NCBI GenBank assembly: GCA_026416895.1
Contig: JAOAEH010000028.1
Span: 1-32,677 of the forward strand
Direction of reading: 5' to 3'
From: Elusimicrobiales bacterium
Lineage (GTDB): Bacteria; Elusimicrobiota; Elusimicrobia; Elusimicrobiales; UBA9959
DNA length: 32,677 nt
The stretch's first letter is position 1. Every line of letters begins with the position of its first letter. Made by a program: the position numbers and the translations under genes. This document shows, in pieces, positions 7,947-16,065 of the stretch. The notes under the pieces were generated by a model that was not told the DNA's origin, ran no database searches, and saw only the letters and a list, made by a program, of their open reading frames with translations.

Positions 7947-8306
7947 ATGTCTGTCTTTAAAGATAAAATTTCAGAACTTACTGTAAGTGAAAGTGTTATT
8001 ACAGAAGATTGTACTTTTATAGGTAATATTAATACTAAAGGATCTATCAAAGTAGAAGGAGTAGTTGAAGGAAATATAACAAGCTCAAAAGAGGTTTTTG
8101 TTACTAAAACTGCTAGAGTAAATGGTGATATAGTTTGTGGTAGATGTGTTGTATATGGAAATATTAATGGTAATATTATAGCATCTAATTCAGTTGAAAT
8201 TATGTCGATTGGTTGTGTAAATGGAGATATAAGGACTTCACGAATAATGATTGAAGATGGTGCTTATATTTGTGGTAATATTGATATGAAAAAGGAGAAA
8301 GTATGA
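7947..8306 (+). CDS. Bactofilin
   Basis: Bactofilins are small beta-helical cytoskeletal proteins that polymerise without nucleotide and position cell-wall enzymes. This 119-aa protein shows the typical start (TVSESVITEDCTFIGNINTKGSIKVEG) split into regular six-residue beta-helix turns. The turns read VVEGNI, RVNGDI, VYGNING, NVEIMS-like and YICGNI, with Val/Ile alternating with Gly and Asn. The length is standard. It follows the M23 gene by 2 bases and overlaps the SurA-N gene (GTATGA), so the three are probably translated as a unit. Family assignment is strong; a specific role in curvature, stalk or septum formation cannot be read from sequence. Confidence 0.95.
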   Translation: MSVFKDKISELTVSESVITEDCTFIGNINTKGSIKVEGVVEGNITSSKEVFVTKTARVNGDIVCGRCVVYGNINGNIIASNSVEIMSIGCVNGDIRTSRIMIEDGAYICGNIDMKKEKV

Positions 8307-9013
8307 TTGGTTTTTTTAATAAGTATAAAAAAATTATATTTACAATTACTGTTGTAGCTTTTGTTGTAAGTATATTTTTTGGACTTGGAGCTTATATTGG
8401 GGAGATAACTATTGGTGATACAGTTGCAAAGATTGGAAATAAAAGGATTTCATTTAAACATTACCAAAAAATGGTTTCTATAGCTATGAATAATTTGATA
8501 AGAGAAAATAAGAAAATCGATAGTGATGAGGCATATAAAGTAGTAGAAAAGATGGTTAAGGAGGAAGTATTTAAAGAACTTATAGTTGAGGAAATATTAA
8601 AAATGGAATCTAAAAAGTTTAAATTCAAAATAAGCGATTTTGAAGTTGCTATGGAGATACAAAACACTCAAGCATTTCTAATTGAGGATAAATTTGACCC
8701 TCGTTTATATGTTAATACTGTATGGTCAAATTATAGAATGACGTCAAGAGAATATGAAGAGTGGAGGAGAGGTGTTAGACTTGCAAATAGATTTAAGTCA
8801 TTTATTTTTGAGAATATAAAAGTGAGTCCAGATGAGATAGCTTTTTATAAACAATTTATTAAAAATGAAAAAATAAAAGATGAAAATCAATTTTTGATGA
8901 CATTAAAACAGCAGAAATTTTATGATGTTACTAATCACTATCTTAGAAGTTATGTGTCAAAGATAGAGATTCAAGATTTTAGAAAAAAATTTGAAAAAGA
9001 TGCTAATAGCTAA
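8303..9013 (+). CDS. SurA-N/PpiD-N-like membrane-anchored chaperone domain protein
   Basis: This 236-aa protein has an N-terminal membrane helix (about 10-32). The following segment, VAKIGNKRISFKHYQKMV, is the usual entry to the SurA_N chaperone fold (VA-x-VG-x-x-I/V-S-x-x-x-F/Y). The rest is helical with REYEEWRRGVRLANRF in the equivalent of the second SurA_N segment. There is no parvulin PPIase domain, so it would be a holdase or assembly factor facing the periplasm rather than an isomerase. The start overlaps the bactofilin stop and its own stop abuts the ABC ATPase (TAATG), giving tight coupling with envelope genes. Assignment comes from motif shape and topology; confidence is moderate. 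Confidence 0.7.
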   Translation: MIGFFNKYKKIIFTITVVAFVVSIFFGLGAYIGEITIGDTVAKIGNKRISFKHYQKMVSIAMNNLIRENKKIDSDEAYKVVEKMVKEEVFKELIVEEILKMESKKFKFKISDFEVAMEIQNTQAFLIEDKFDPRLYVNTVWSNYRMTSREYEEWRRGVRLANRFKSFIFENIKVSPDEIAFYKQFIKNEKIKDENQFLMTLKQQKFYDVTNHYLRSYVSKIEIQDFRKKFEKDANS

Positions 9014-9717
9014 TGCTTGAAATAGTAAACGTTACAAAAAAATTTGAAGATAAAATTGCAGTTAATAATATTTCTTTTAAAATTGAAGAATCTGAAATAT
9101 TTGCTTTGCTTGGTCCAAACGGTGCTGGAAAAACTACTACAGTTAAAATGATAGCAGGTCTTTTGCTTCCAACTAGTGGAAATATTTATCTTAGTGGTAT
9201 TGATGTTGTTAAAAAACCTTTAGAAGCTAAAAGAATGATATCTTATATTCCAGATGAGCCTTTTATTTATCCTAATCTTACTGGAAGAGAATTTTTGAGT
9301 TTTATATCGGAAATATATGGTATTGATAATTATGATGATCAAATTTCTGAGCTTAGTGAATATTTTGGTTTATCACAAGATATTGATAAATTACTTGTTA
9401 CATATTCACATGGAATGAAACAAAAGATTTTAATAGCATCTGCAATTATAAGAAAACCTAAACTTATGATTTTTGATGAACCAACTGTGGGACTTGATCC
9501 TATAAGCGTAAAAAAATTTAAAGTTTATCTTCAGAGATTAAAAGAAAATGGAACATCTATTTTAATTTGTACACATATACTTGAAATGGCAGAAAAAATT
9601 TGTGATAGAGTTTGTGTTCTTAATAATGGAAAAATTGTTTATAATAACTTAGTTAAAAATATTTATTTAGATCTTAATAAAAACCTTGAAGATCTTTTTT
9701 TTAATCTTGTCGAATGA
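9013..9717 (+). CDS. ABC transporter ATP-binding protein
   Basis: This 234-aa ATPase subunit has every ABC motif: Walker A GPNGAGKTT (34-42), a Q-loop-region replacement near YIPDEPFIYPNLT, signature YSHGMKQ (131-137), Walker B LMIFDEP (151-157) with catalytic E156, D-loop GLDP and H-loop CTH. The DEPFIYPNLTGREFLSF stretch and overall length fit the ABC-2 export subfamily (CcmA/NatA-like). It overlaps the permease at 9714 (ATGA). Substrate unknown; an envelope component is possible given the neighbours. Consistent with the subfamily, the canonical Q-loop Gln is replaced by Asp/Glu (PDEP). Confidence 0.95.
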   Translation: MLEIVNVTKKFEDKIAVNNISFKIEESEIFALLGPNGAGKTTTVKMIAGLLLPTSGNIYLSGIDVVKKPLEAKRMISYIPDEPFIYPNLTGREFLSFISEIYGIDNYDDQISELSEYFGLSQDIDKLLVTYSHGMKQKILIASAIIRKPKLMIFDEPTVGLDPISVKKFKVYLQRLKENGTSILICTHILEMAEKICDRVCVLNNGKIVYNNLVKNIYLDLNKNLEDLFFNLVE

Positions 9718-11387
9718 ATTATTATTTCATAATTTTAAATTATCGTCTTAAATCATTTATTAATCGGATAAAAAATTTAAATAGATGGAAAAAGATTAAA
9801 AATTTTATATTTTCAATTTCTATAATAATACTTCTTTCGTTTTTATATCTTGGTTTTTTAAGGATTTTAAATTATCTTAAAGGGATAGATATTATTGGTA
9901 TGTTGCTTATATGGAAACTGTCCTCAATAGTTTTTCTTATAAATTTTTTTATGATAGCAATTTCTTCTTTGATTATTTCTATGACAACTCTTTTTTATTC
10001 ATCAGATTTGAAGTTTTTATTTTCCTTCCCTCTACCACATCATTCAATTTTACTAGATAAAATTTTATTAAGTGTTTTTTATTCATCATGGAGCCTTATT
10101 GCTGTAATGTTGCCTTATGTGGTTGCAATGATTAAAAGTTGTGATTTTAATAGTTCTTTTATAGTAGCGTTTTTATTTTTAATTATTCCATATTCATTTT
10201 TAGCTTCCTATTTTGGAATTTTTTTTTCTATTATATTAATGTATTTTTTCCCTTCTTCTAGAACACGCGATATTGTGTGGCTTTTGTCTAGCTTTTCTTT
10301 TGCTGGTGTTTATATGTCTATTAGATTTTCAAAACCGGAAAAATTATTAAATCCTGATGCTTTAGGTCTTATTGTAAATTATCTTTCTTATCTTCAGGCT
10401 CCAACAGCTTCTTATCTACCAAGTTGGTGGTTTACTAAGTCATTAATTAAGTTTTCAAATGGTGAATATTTTTATTTTTTTCTTTACGGTTTTTTACAAT
10501 ATCTTATGTTAATATTTGTTAGTTTTTTAATTGTTAAAGTTGGGAGTAAAATGTATGTGAAAGCTTTTAATGGTGCTCAAAACAATCCTTCTACTAAATT
10601 TAGCTTTAATAAAACTTTTGAATTTTTAATAAACAAAAAATTTAGGAGAATTAATCAATTTTTAATGTTTATTTTTAAAGAGAGGAAGAATTTTATAAGA
10701 GATATAAGATATTATTCACAAACAATATTGGTTTTTGCTTTAAGTATGGTTTATGTATTTAGTATAAGAAATATTCCTATTGATGGACAAGATGCAAAAA
10801 ATTTTATTGCATTTGTTAATATAATTATAAGTGGTTTTGTAGTTTCAGCTCTTTCTTTGAGGTTTGTATTTCCTTCTGTTAGTCTTGAAGATGGTAATGT
10901 ATGGATTATAAAAACATTGCCTATTAAAGCTTATACTTTTTTATATTCTAAACTTGTTTTTTATTTTTTTTATATATTGATTTTTAATCTAATTCTTGTA
11001 GGCCTTTCAGGTCATTATTTAGGTATAGATAAACTTATATTCTCATTTTCAATTTTTGTTTCTGTAATAATGAGTTTTTTTATATGTTGTCTTGCTATAT
11101 CTATGGGAGCAATATTTCCTGATTTTAATATTGAAAATATACATTATGTAGAGTCTTCTTATGGAGGTTTTTTATTTATGACACTTTCTGTTTTGTATAC
11201 TTTATCTGTTGCAGTTTGGTTTGCCTATCCAATTAAGATATATTTTATGTCTAGATATTTAAAGAATGCTGATTTTGATATAGTATTTTTTTATTCTTCT
11301 ATCTTTGTATTTTTATTGGTTAATATGTTTTTAATTAATTATATTTTTAGAAAGGCTGTAAAAAAGTTTGAAGCTATAGAGGTTTGA
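9714..11387 (+). CDS. ABC-2-like exporter permease
   Basis: A polytopic membrane protein of 557 aa with about 12 hydrophobic helices, arranged as two similar halves around a cytoplasmic region (about 280-340, with KERKNFIRDIRYYSQ). The early SDLKFLFSFPLPHHSILLDKILLS stretch and the later SLEDGNVWIIKTLPIKAYTFLYSK stretch are alike. Both resemble the coupling-region motif (LP-hydrophobic-x-K) of large ABC-2 permeases. It is coupled to the ATPase by a 4-base overlap and followed 1 base later by a polysaccharide deacetylase. The transported substrate cannot be read from the sequence. Confidence 0.85.
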   Translation: MNYYFIILNYRLKSFINRIKNLNRWKKIKNFIFSISIIILLSFLYLGFLRILNYLKGIDIIGMLLIWKLSSIVFLINFFMIAISSLIISMTTLFYSSDLKFLFSFPLPHHSILLDKILLSVFYSSWSLIAVMLPYVVAMIKSCDFNSSFIVAFLFLIIPYSFLASYFGIFFSIILMYFFPSSRTRDIVWLLSSFSFAGVYMSIRFSKPEKLLNPDALGLIVNYLSYLQAPTASYLPSWWFTKSLIKFSNGEYFYFFLYGFLQYLMLIFVSFLIVKVGSKMYVKAFNGAQNNPSTKFSFNKTFEFLINKKFRRINQFLMFIFKERKNFIRDIRYYSQTILVFALSMVYVFSIRNIPIDGQDAKNFIAFVNIIISGFVVSALSLRFVFPSVSLEDGNVWIIKTLPIKAYTFLYSKLVFYFFYILIFNLILVGLSGHYLGIDKLIFSFSIFVSVIMSFFICCLAISMGAIFPDFNIENIHYVESSYGGFLFMTLSVLYTLSVAVWFAYPIKIYFMSRYLKNADFDIVFFYSSIFVFLLVNMFLINYIFRKAVKKFEAIEV

Positions 11388-11388
11388 T

Positions 11389-12009
11389 ATGATGGTTAAA
11401 ATACTTCTAATAACGTATATTTTTCTTTTTTCTGATGATAAGAAGTATGTATATTTAACTGTTGATGATGGACCCTCTTCGATTACAAATCAAATATGTG
11501 ATTTGCTCTCTAAATATAATGCAAAAGCAACTTTTTTTGTTTTAGGAGAAAATGTAAAAAGATATCCTGATATGCTTAAGAGAATTTATTTAGATGGGCA
11601 TCTTGTAGCAAGTCATACTTATTCTCATATAAATTTTTGTAAACTAAAAAATGAAAACAAACAACTTCTAGTAAGTGAAATAAAAAAAACAGAGGTTGAA
11701 ATTTTTAAAATTATTAACTATAAGCCTAGCTATCTTAGATATCCTTATGGTTGTTATTCGAAGAAAGTGATAAATATAGCTAAAGAATTAGGATATAAGG
11801 TTGTTAATTGGGATTTTGGCTATGATTGGCATTCCTATAATGAAGAAAGAATAATAAGTGAGTATTTGAAAAATTTAAAACATAAAAATATTATTTTAGT
11901 ACATGATAGTCCGAAAAGAAATAAGATGGTTCTTAGGGTGATTGAGGAGATTCTTAAAGAAGGAAAAAGAAAGAATTTAAATTTTATAAGATTAGATGAA
12001 AGCTATTGA
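11389..12009 (+). CDS. Polysaccharide deacetylase (NodB homology, CE4)
   Basis: CE4 enzymes remove N- or O-acetyl groups from peptidoglycan, chitin or exopolysaccharide with a bound metal. All five CE4 motifs are present in 206 aa: TVDDGPS (catalytic base D26, metal D27), SHTYSH (H76, H80), RYPYG (R117), the WDFGYDW segment and ILVHDS (H172). The N-terminus has a short hydrophobic stretch (4-14) that could be a weak signal; export is uncertain. Two ATGs (11389, 11392) are possible starts. The gene follows the permease and overlaps the radical SAM gene by 14 bases. With the M23 peptidase and bactofilin upstream, action on peptidoglycan is the simplest inference. Confidence 0.92.
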   Translation: MMVKILLITYIFLFSDDKKYVYLTVDDGPSSITNQICDLLSKYNAKATFFVLGENVKRYPDMLKRIYLDGHLVASHTYSHINFCKLKNENKQLLVSEIKKTEVEIFKIINYKPSYLRYPYGCYSKKVINIAKELGYKVVNWDFGYDWHSYNEERIISEYLKNLKHKNIILVHDSPKRNKMVLRVIEEILKEGKRKNLNFIRLDESY

Positions 12010-13321
12010 AATTTATAAGTCTGTTAATTCTTATATTTCTAGTAATTATAGTTTTCTTGGATTAAATAAGAAAAGAGAAATCGAAAGGTTAGTTTTTGAA
12101 ATATTTAAAAAATATAAGAAAATTGATTTTTCTATTTTACCGAAATATATAAATTACGAGCAGTTTAAAAGACAATTAATAAAGATGAGGTATCCGATAT
12201 CTTATAAATATTATCCTTTAAAAAGTTTTTTTCTTGGAAAATTAGATTTAGATGATGATGAAATATGGAAAGAAGATGAATTTTTTGAAGTAGATGTGGT
12301 GGTAGAAAAAAATAGTAATTTTATTGATATTGTTGATAGATTATCAAAGATATATAAAATAAAATCCTTAAATGTTGTTGATTCTGTAAAAAATGTTATT
12401 AAAGAATCAACTAAGAATTTTAATTATAATTATAGGAAAAGAAAATTTTATATATTAGATGAAAAGTTTGATTTTATTAAATCTTGTCCTTGTACTTCTA
12501 ATTGTATAAGTTGTGGATATTTTATTATAAATCTTGGTTTTGGTTGTCCTTTTGATTGTGAATATTGTTATCTTTCTGGTTATCAAAATGTAGATGGTAT
12601 TATTATAAATACAAATATTTATGATTATCTTAAAAAGATTAGAGAAATGAAAGTATCTTCTCTTTTAAGGGTAGGCAGTGGTGAGTTTACAGATTCTTTA
12701 GTTTATGATAATATCACTAATCATTCAAGCAAAATAATAAACTTTTTTAGAAATCTTGATGGAATTGTGTTTGAATTTAAAACCAAATCCGATGTTATAG
12801 ATAATATACTTAACGAAAAGCCTTGTGAAAATGTTGTTATTTCTTATTCAATAAATCCCCAATACATATGTAGTGAGTTTGAACACGGTTGTACTACTTA
12901 CAAAAAAAGACTCGAATGTTTAGAAAAGCTAGTAAAATGTGGTTGGAAAGTAGCTGTTCATTTTGATCCTATAATATACCTAGATAATTGGAAAAAATTA
13001 TATAGGGAATGTATCTCTGATTTGTTTTCATTTATATCTGCTAAGGATATAAGATGGATTAGTGCAGGTACTCTTAGATTTTATCCACATACTAAAAAGA
13101 TTATAGAAAAACGTTTTCCAGATAGTATTTTGTTAGATTTTGAAATGGTTATTGATTTTGATGGTAAGCTAAGATATCCTTTTTTAATAAGAAAAGAAAT
13201 ATATAATTTTATTATTGAAAATATTAAAAAATATAATTTCCCTCTTGATAAGTTTTATTTATGTATGGAAAATTCAAAAATGTGGAAGGAAATTTCTCTT
13301 TCACCTTCATTTAAATGGTAA
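11996..13321 (+). CDS. Spore photoproduct lyase-family radical SAM protein
   Basis: A 441-aa radical SAM protein with the cluster motif CPFDCEYC (C184, C188, C191). It is preceded by a second cysteine group (C164, C166, C170, C173) ending in SCGYFIINLGFG. That pattern, followed by RVGSGEFTDSL, FEFKTKS, SYSINP and HFDPIIY, matches the spore photoproduct lyase-like family found in many non-sporulating bacteria. SplB splits a thymine dimer adduct in spore DNA. Members in non-sporulators have no established substrate, so DNA repair is possible but unproven. The N-terminal 150 residues are family-specific. The start lies within the end of the deacetylase gene. Confidence 0.85.
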   Translation: MKAIEIYKSVNSYISSNYSFLGLNKKREIERLVFEIFKKYKKIDFSILPKYINYEQFKRQLIKMRYPISYKYYPLKSFFLGKLDLDDDEIWKEDEFFEVDVVVEKNSNFIDIVDRLSKIYKIKSLNVVDSVKNVIKESTKNFNYNYRKRKFYILDEKFDFIKSCPCTSNCISCGYFIINLGFGCPFDCEYCYLSGYQNVDGIIINTNIYDYLKKIREMKVSSLLRVGSGEFTDSLVYDNITNHSSKIINFFRNLDGIVFEFKTKSDVIDNILNEKPCENVVISYSINPQYICSEFEHGCTTYKKRLECLEKLVKCGWKVAVHFDPIIYLDNWKKLYRECISDLFSFISAKDIRWISAGTLRFYPHTKKIIEKRFPDSILLDFEMVIDFDGKLRYPFLIRKEIYNFIIENIKKYNFPLDKFYLCMENSKMWKEISLSPSFKW

Positions 13322-13328
13322 GATAAAT

Positions 13329-13337
13329 TGATATAAT
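13329..13337 (+). promoter_or_regulatory. Extended -10 promoter for the 13358 operon
   Basis: TGATATAAT (a TGn extended -10 box) sits 20 bases upstream of the ATG at 13358, with GGAGG at 13348-13352 between them. The nine-base element is identical to the one upstream of ileS. A clear -35 box is absent, as is common for extended -10 promoters. It would start a new transcript for the small membrane protein, cNMP sensor, AI-2E permease and YjbQ. Confidence 0.45.
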
Positions 13338-13357
13338 TTAAATTAGTGGAGGTTTAA

Positions 13358-13609
13358 ATGGAAGTTGTAATAAGTGTGTGTGTAGTGATTGTTACAGTTT
13401 TATTTATTTTAGTTGCAATAGAGGTAATAGATACATTAAAAAAAGTAAGAGAAGCTATTGATAGTATATCTAAAGTTGCGATGAATCTTAATGAAATTGT
13501 TGAAAATACTAAACCTGCATTTAAAGGAGTTAGAGTTATTTCAGATGGTATAACCACAATAGTTAATAACATACTATATAAGCTTTTGAATCTTTTTAAA
13601 AAAGGATAA
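13358..13609 (+). CDS. Small membrane protein, DUF948-like
   Basis: An 83-aa protein with one N-terminal membrane helix (about 3-23) followed by an amphipathic helical segment (LKKVREAIDSISKVAMNLNE) and a hydrophobic C-terminal stretch. This layout, with recurring polar/hydrophobic heptads around a single anchor, resembles DUF948-type small membrane proteins; the match is weak because the protein is short. A good GGAGG ribosome binding site lies 5 bases before the ATG. The next gene's ATG directly follows its TAA. Function unknown. Confidence 0.7.
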   Translation: MEVVISVCVVIVTVLFILVAIEVIDTLKKVREAIDSISKVAMNLNEIVENTKPAFKGVRVISDGITTIVNNILYKLLNLFKKG

Positions 13610-14086
13610 ATGAAGTTATTGGATAAATTTTTCAATAGAGTCTATGATAGAGAAACTCTTGAAAAGATAAAATTTTTGTCTAATATTCATATATTAAAAG
13701 GAATTAAAAGAAGGGATTTATTGTATTTGCTTGAAGATCTTTATGAAAAAAAGTATATTAAAGGGGAAGTTATTTTTTTAAAGGGAGATATTGGGAGAGC
13801 TCTTTTTATAGTTTATCGAGGTAAAATTGGTTTATATAATAGCAATGATATGAAAAACTTAGTGGCGGAAGTAAATGAAGGGGATTTCGTTGGAGAGATG
13901 GCATTACTTGAAGAGATGCCACGTACTATGTGTGCTGTCGCTTTACAGGATAGTGTTGTTTTTATGTTATATAAAGTGAATCTTGAAGATATGATAAAAA
14001 CAAAACCCAAAATTGCTTCAATAATAAGTTATAATCTTGCATGTGTGTTGTCAGCTAGATTACGTGCATTACTTGAAGATGAGTAA
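13610..14086 (+). CDS. Stand-alone cyclic-nucleotide-binding domain protein
   Basis: This 158-aa protein consists of a single cNMP-binding (CAP_ED) domain with no helix-turn-helix. The core is YIKGEVIFLKGDIGRALFIVYRG, then the phosphate-binding cassette GEMALLEEMPRTMCA, where E96 and R105 are the residues that contact the ribose and phosphate of bound cAMP/cGMP in the family. It therefore can bind a cyclic nucleotide in principle, but cannot bind DNA like CRP; it probably works by protein-protein contact. The start follows the previous stop without a gap and the last 8 bases overlap the AI-2E permease gene, so a functional link to that membrane protein is a reasonable inference. Confidence 0.88.
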   Translation: MKLLDKFFNRVYDRETLEKIKFLSNIHILKGIKRRDLLYLLEDLYEKKYIKGEVIFLKGDIGRALFIVYRGKIGLYNSNDMKNLVAEVNEGDFVGEMALLEEMPRTMCAVALQDSVVFMLYKVNLEDMIKTKPKIASIISYNLACVLSARLRALLEDE

Positions 14087-15140
14087 ATCAAGTTTGAAAG
14101 AAATATATATTCCATTGTTTTTTGTATTGTTATTTTTTATAGTTTTTTATTTTGCAAGAAAAACATTTATGGTGGTTATTCTGAGTATATCTTTTTCATA
14201 TCTTCTTAATCCAATTGTTAAGTTTTTCGAAGTAAGAGGAATAAAAAGAAGTTATGTAGTAGGTATGTTATATATATGTAGTGGAACATTTTTTTTAATT
14301 TTAGCTTTTTTAGTTTTTGATATTGCAAGGTTTGATATAGATTCGTTTTTTAATCAGTGGCCTATTTATTACAATAAAATATCCATTATCCTTGATAATT
14401 TTTTTTCAAAACTGGCAAAAGAATTCCCTTTTATTTTACAATTTAATATAAGGGATAAACTTCTTAATTATCTAACAGAAGTTCCAGTTTATCTTATGTC
14501 AATTATTCCTTATTTTATGATTCTTTTTATTGTTCCTTTTATATCTTTTTTTATATTGATAAAAGGGACTAGAATTCTTGATATTTTAGTTGAAAATATT
14601 CCATCTAGATATGTAGAAGTAGTTTTTCATATTGTTTCAAGAGTTGATCATAGTTTGGGCAATTATCTTAGGGGTATTATTACAGATGCCTTAATTCTTT
14701 CTTTTATTGCCTTTTTTGGTCTATTTTTTATGAATATTAATTATTATTCAGTTATAGCTATGCTTGTTGGTATTTCTTGCCTTGTTCCTTATGTAGGTGC
14801 TTTTGTAGGTGCTTTTGTTTCTTGTATAATAGCTTTTCTTCAGTATGGTACCTTTTATTCAGTTTTAAAAGTGCTTTTATTTTTTGTTTTTTTAAGGTTT
14901 ATAGACGATTGGTTTATTCAGCCTTATATAATACAGAAAAGTGTAAATTTAAATCCTGCTGTGGTAGTTTTAGCATTAATGGCAGGGGGAGAAATAGCAG
15001 GATTTTGGGGGGTAGTTTTTGCTGTTCCATTTGTATGCATTATTAGAGAATTTTTGTATATAGCTTTTGAGATACATAAAACACTTTATAATTGGAAATT
15101 TTCTAAACCTTTATTTAGGATTAATATTCCTTATACTTAA
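14079..15140 (+). CDS. AI-2E family transporter (YdiK/PerM/TqsA-like)
   Basis: A 353-aa polytopic protein with about eight membrane helices. The family pattern is clear: an N-terminal pair, a long loop (about 90-140), the central VIPYFMILFIVPFISFFILIKG-type segments (broken here by sequence), then NYLRGIITDALILSF and the C-terminal VGISCLVPYVGAFVG and DDWFIQPYIIQKSVNLNPAVV blocks. Family members export AI-2, or act as Na+/Li+-H+ antiporters; the substrate here is unknown. The ATG at 14079, overlapping the cNMP gene by 8 bases, is preferred over an upstream start at 14037 because the extra 14 residues are polar and do not resemble the family. Confidence 0.92.
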   Translation: MSKSSLKEIYIPLFFVLLFFIVFYFARKTFMVVILSISFSYLLNPIVKFFEVRGIKRSYVVGMLYICSGTFFLILAFLVFDIARFDIDSFFNQWPIYYNKISIILDNFFSKLAKEFPFILQFNIRDKLLNYLTEVPVYLMSIIPYFMILFIVPFISFFILIKGTRILDILVENIPSRYVEVVFHIVSRVDHSLGNYLRGIITDALILSFIAFFGLFFMNINYYSVIAMLVGISCLVPYVGAFVGAFVSCIIAFLQYGTFYSVLKVLLFFVFLRFIDDWFIQPYIIQKSVNLNPAVVVLALMAGGEIAGFWGVVFAVPFVCIIREFLYIAFEIHKTLYNWKFSKPLFRINIPYT

Positions 15141-15146
15141 AATTTT

Positions 15147-15545
15147 ATGATAAAGGAAATTGTTATAAGAACATCAAATCAACAACAAATTATAGATATT
15201 ACTTCTAAAGTTGAACATATTATAAAATCTTTAGATATAGATGAAGGAGTTTGTTTTATTTATAATCCTCATACTACTGCAGCTTTATTTATAAATGAAG
15301 GAGCAGATCCTTCCGTTTGTAAAGATATACTAGATAAACTTAATTTTTTAATAGATCCAAATGACAAATATAAACATTTAGAGGGAAATTCTCATGCTCA
15401 TATAAAATCTGTTGTTATTGGTAATTCTTTAACTATATTTATAAAAGATGGAAACCTTGTTTTAGGTAGATGGCAGTCTATATATTTCTTTGAAGGGGAT
15501 GGACCAAGAGAGAGAACTATCTTTATTAAAGTATTAAAGGGATGA
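15147..15545 (+). CDS. YjbQ/UPF0047 family protein
   Basis: A 132-aa single-domain protein with the full UPF0047 pattern: DEGVCFIYNPHTTAALFINEG split across the core, then NSHAHIKSVVIG and LGRWQSIYFFEGDGPRERTI. The His residues in PHTTAA and SHAH are those implicated in metal binding and in the secondary thiamine-phosphate synthase activity reported for E. coli YjbQ. The physiological role of this family is not settled. It lies 6 bases after the permease gene and closes the operon before tRNA-Leu. Confidence 0.93.
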   Translation: MIKEIVIRTSNQQQIIDITSKVEHIIKSLDIDEGVCFIYNPHTTAALFINEGADPSVCKDILDKLNFLIDPNDKYKHLEGNSHAHIKSVVIGNSLTIFIKDGNLVLGRWQSIYFFEGDGPRERTIFIKVLKG

Positions 15546-15568
15546 ATTTTTTGCTAATATGTTATTAA

Positions 15569-15654
15569 GGGCAAGTGGCGGAACTGGTAGACGCGCAGGT
15601 CTCAAAAACCTGTGATCTTCAAAGATCATGAGGGTTCGACTCCCTCCTTGCCCA
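15569..15654 (+). tRNA. tRNA-Leu (anticodon CAA)
   Basis: A class II tRNA of 86 nt. The acceptor stem pairs GGGCAAG with CTTGCCC, with discriminator A. The D arm carries GGTAGACGC, the anticodon stem pairs CAGGT with ACCTG around loop CTCAAAA (anticodon CAA at 15603-15605), the long variable arm pairs TGATCTT with AGATCA, and the T arm reads GGTTCGACTCC. CCA is not encoded; a run of seven T follows immediately and may help end transcription. It decodes UUG. Confidence 0.97.
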
Positions 15655-15681
15655 TTTTTTTAGTAAAGAGTTTTAGATAGT

Positions 15682-16062
15682 GTGAAAAGAATTTTTGTTA
15701 TTGATGATAATTTGCAGTTTTTGAACCTGATGAGAGAATATCTTTCTGATTTAGGTGAGATAGAGTGTTTTTCTGAGTTTAAAACGATAGATGATATTTT
15801 AAATAAGATAAAAGAATTCCTTCCTAATATAATAATTCTTGACATCAATCTTGGTAAGTTTAGCGGAATAGATGTATTGCGAGAAATGAAAAAAAATGAT
15901 AAATTTAAAAAGATTCCAGTAATAGTCCTTACAGCAAGTGATTATAATTTACCTACAGAGATGCTTGTTAAAAATGAGAAAAATGTTATTGGATTTTATT
16001 CAAAGCTTGAGTCAATAGATATTATAAAAGAAAAGATTAATTCTATTAAAGTAGGAGAATAA
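15682..16062 (+). CDS. Single-domain response regulator (receiver only), first of tandem pair
   Basis: A 126-aa CheY-like receiver starting at GTG. It has the acidic pair D8/D9, the phospho-acceptor D54 (IILDINLG), T84 (LTAS) and K108 (FYSK), so it should be phosphorylatable. Unlike its neighbour, the Lys is not followed by Pro. There is no output domain, and no histidine kinase in the window. It shares with the next gene the unusual TEM-EKNV segment after the conserved Thr, which points to tandem duplication. It starts 27 bases after tRNA-Leu. The target is unknown. Confidence 0.9.
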   Translation: MKRIFVIDDNLQFLNLMREYLSDLGEIECFSEFKTIDDILNKIKEFLPNIIILDINLGKFSGIDVLREMKKNDKFKKIPVIVLTASDYNLPTEMLVKNEKNVIGFYSKLESIDIIKEKINSIKVGE

Positions 16063-16065
16063 TTT

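Noticed and set aside
13354..13635. 93-codon minus-strand open frame opposite the DUF948-like gene
   Set aside because: The plus-strand frame has a promoter, a good ribosome binding site and tight coupling to the next gene; the minus frame has none.
14777..15046. 89-codon plus-strand open frame inside the AI-2E permease
   Set aside because: Shifted frame over conserved permease motifs; Cys/Ser-rich translation typical of a shadow frame.
15655..15661. Intrinsic terminator after tRNA-Leu
   Set aside because: There is a T-run but no hairpin besides the tRNA itself, so it cannot be supported as an independent terminator.
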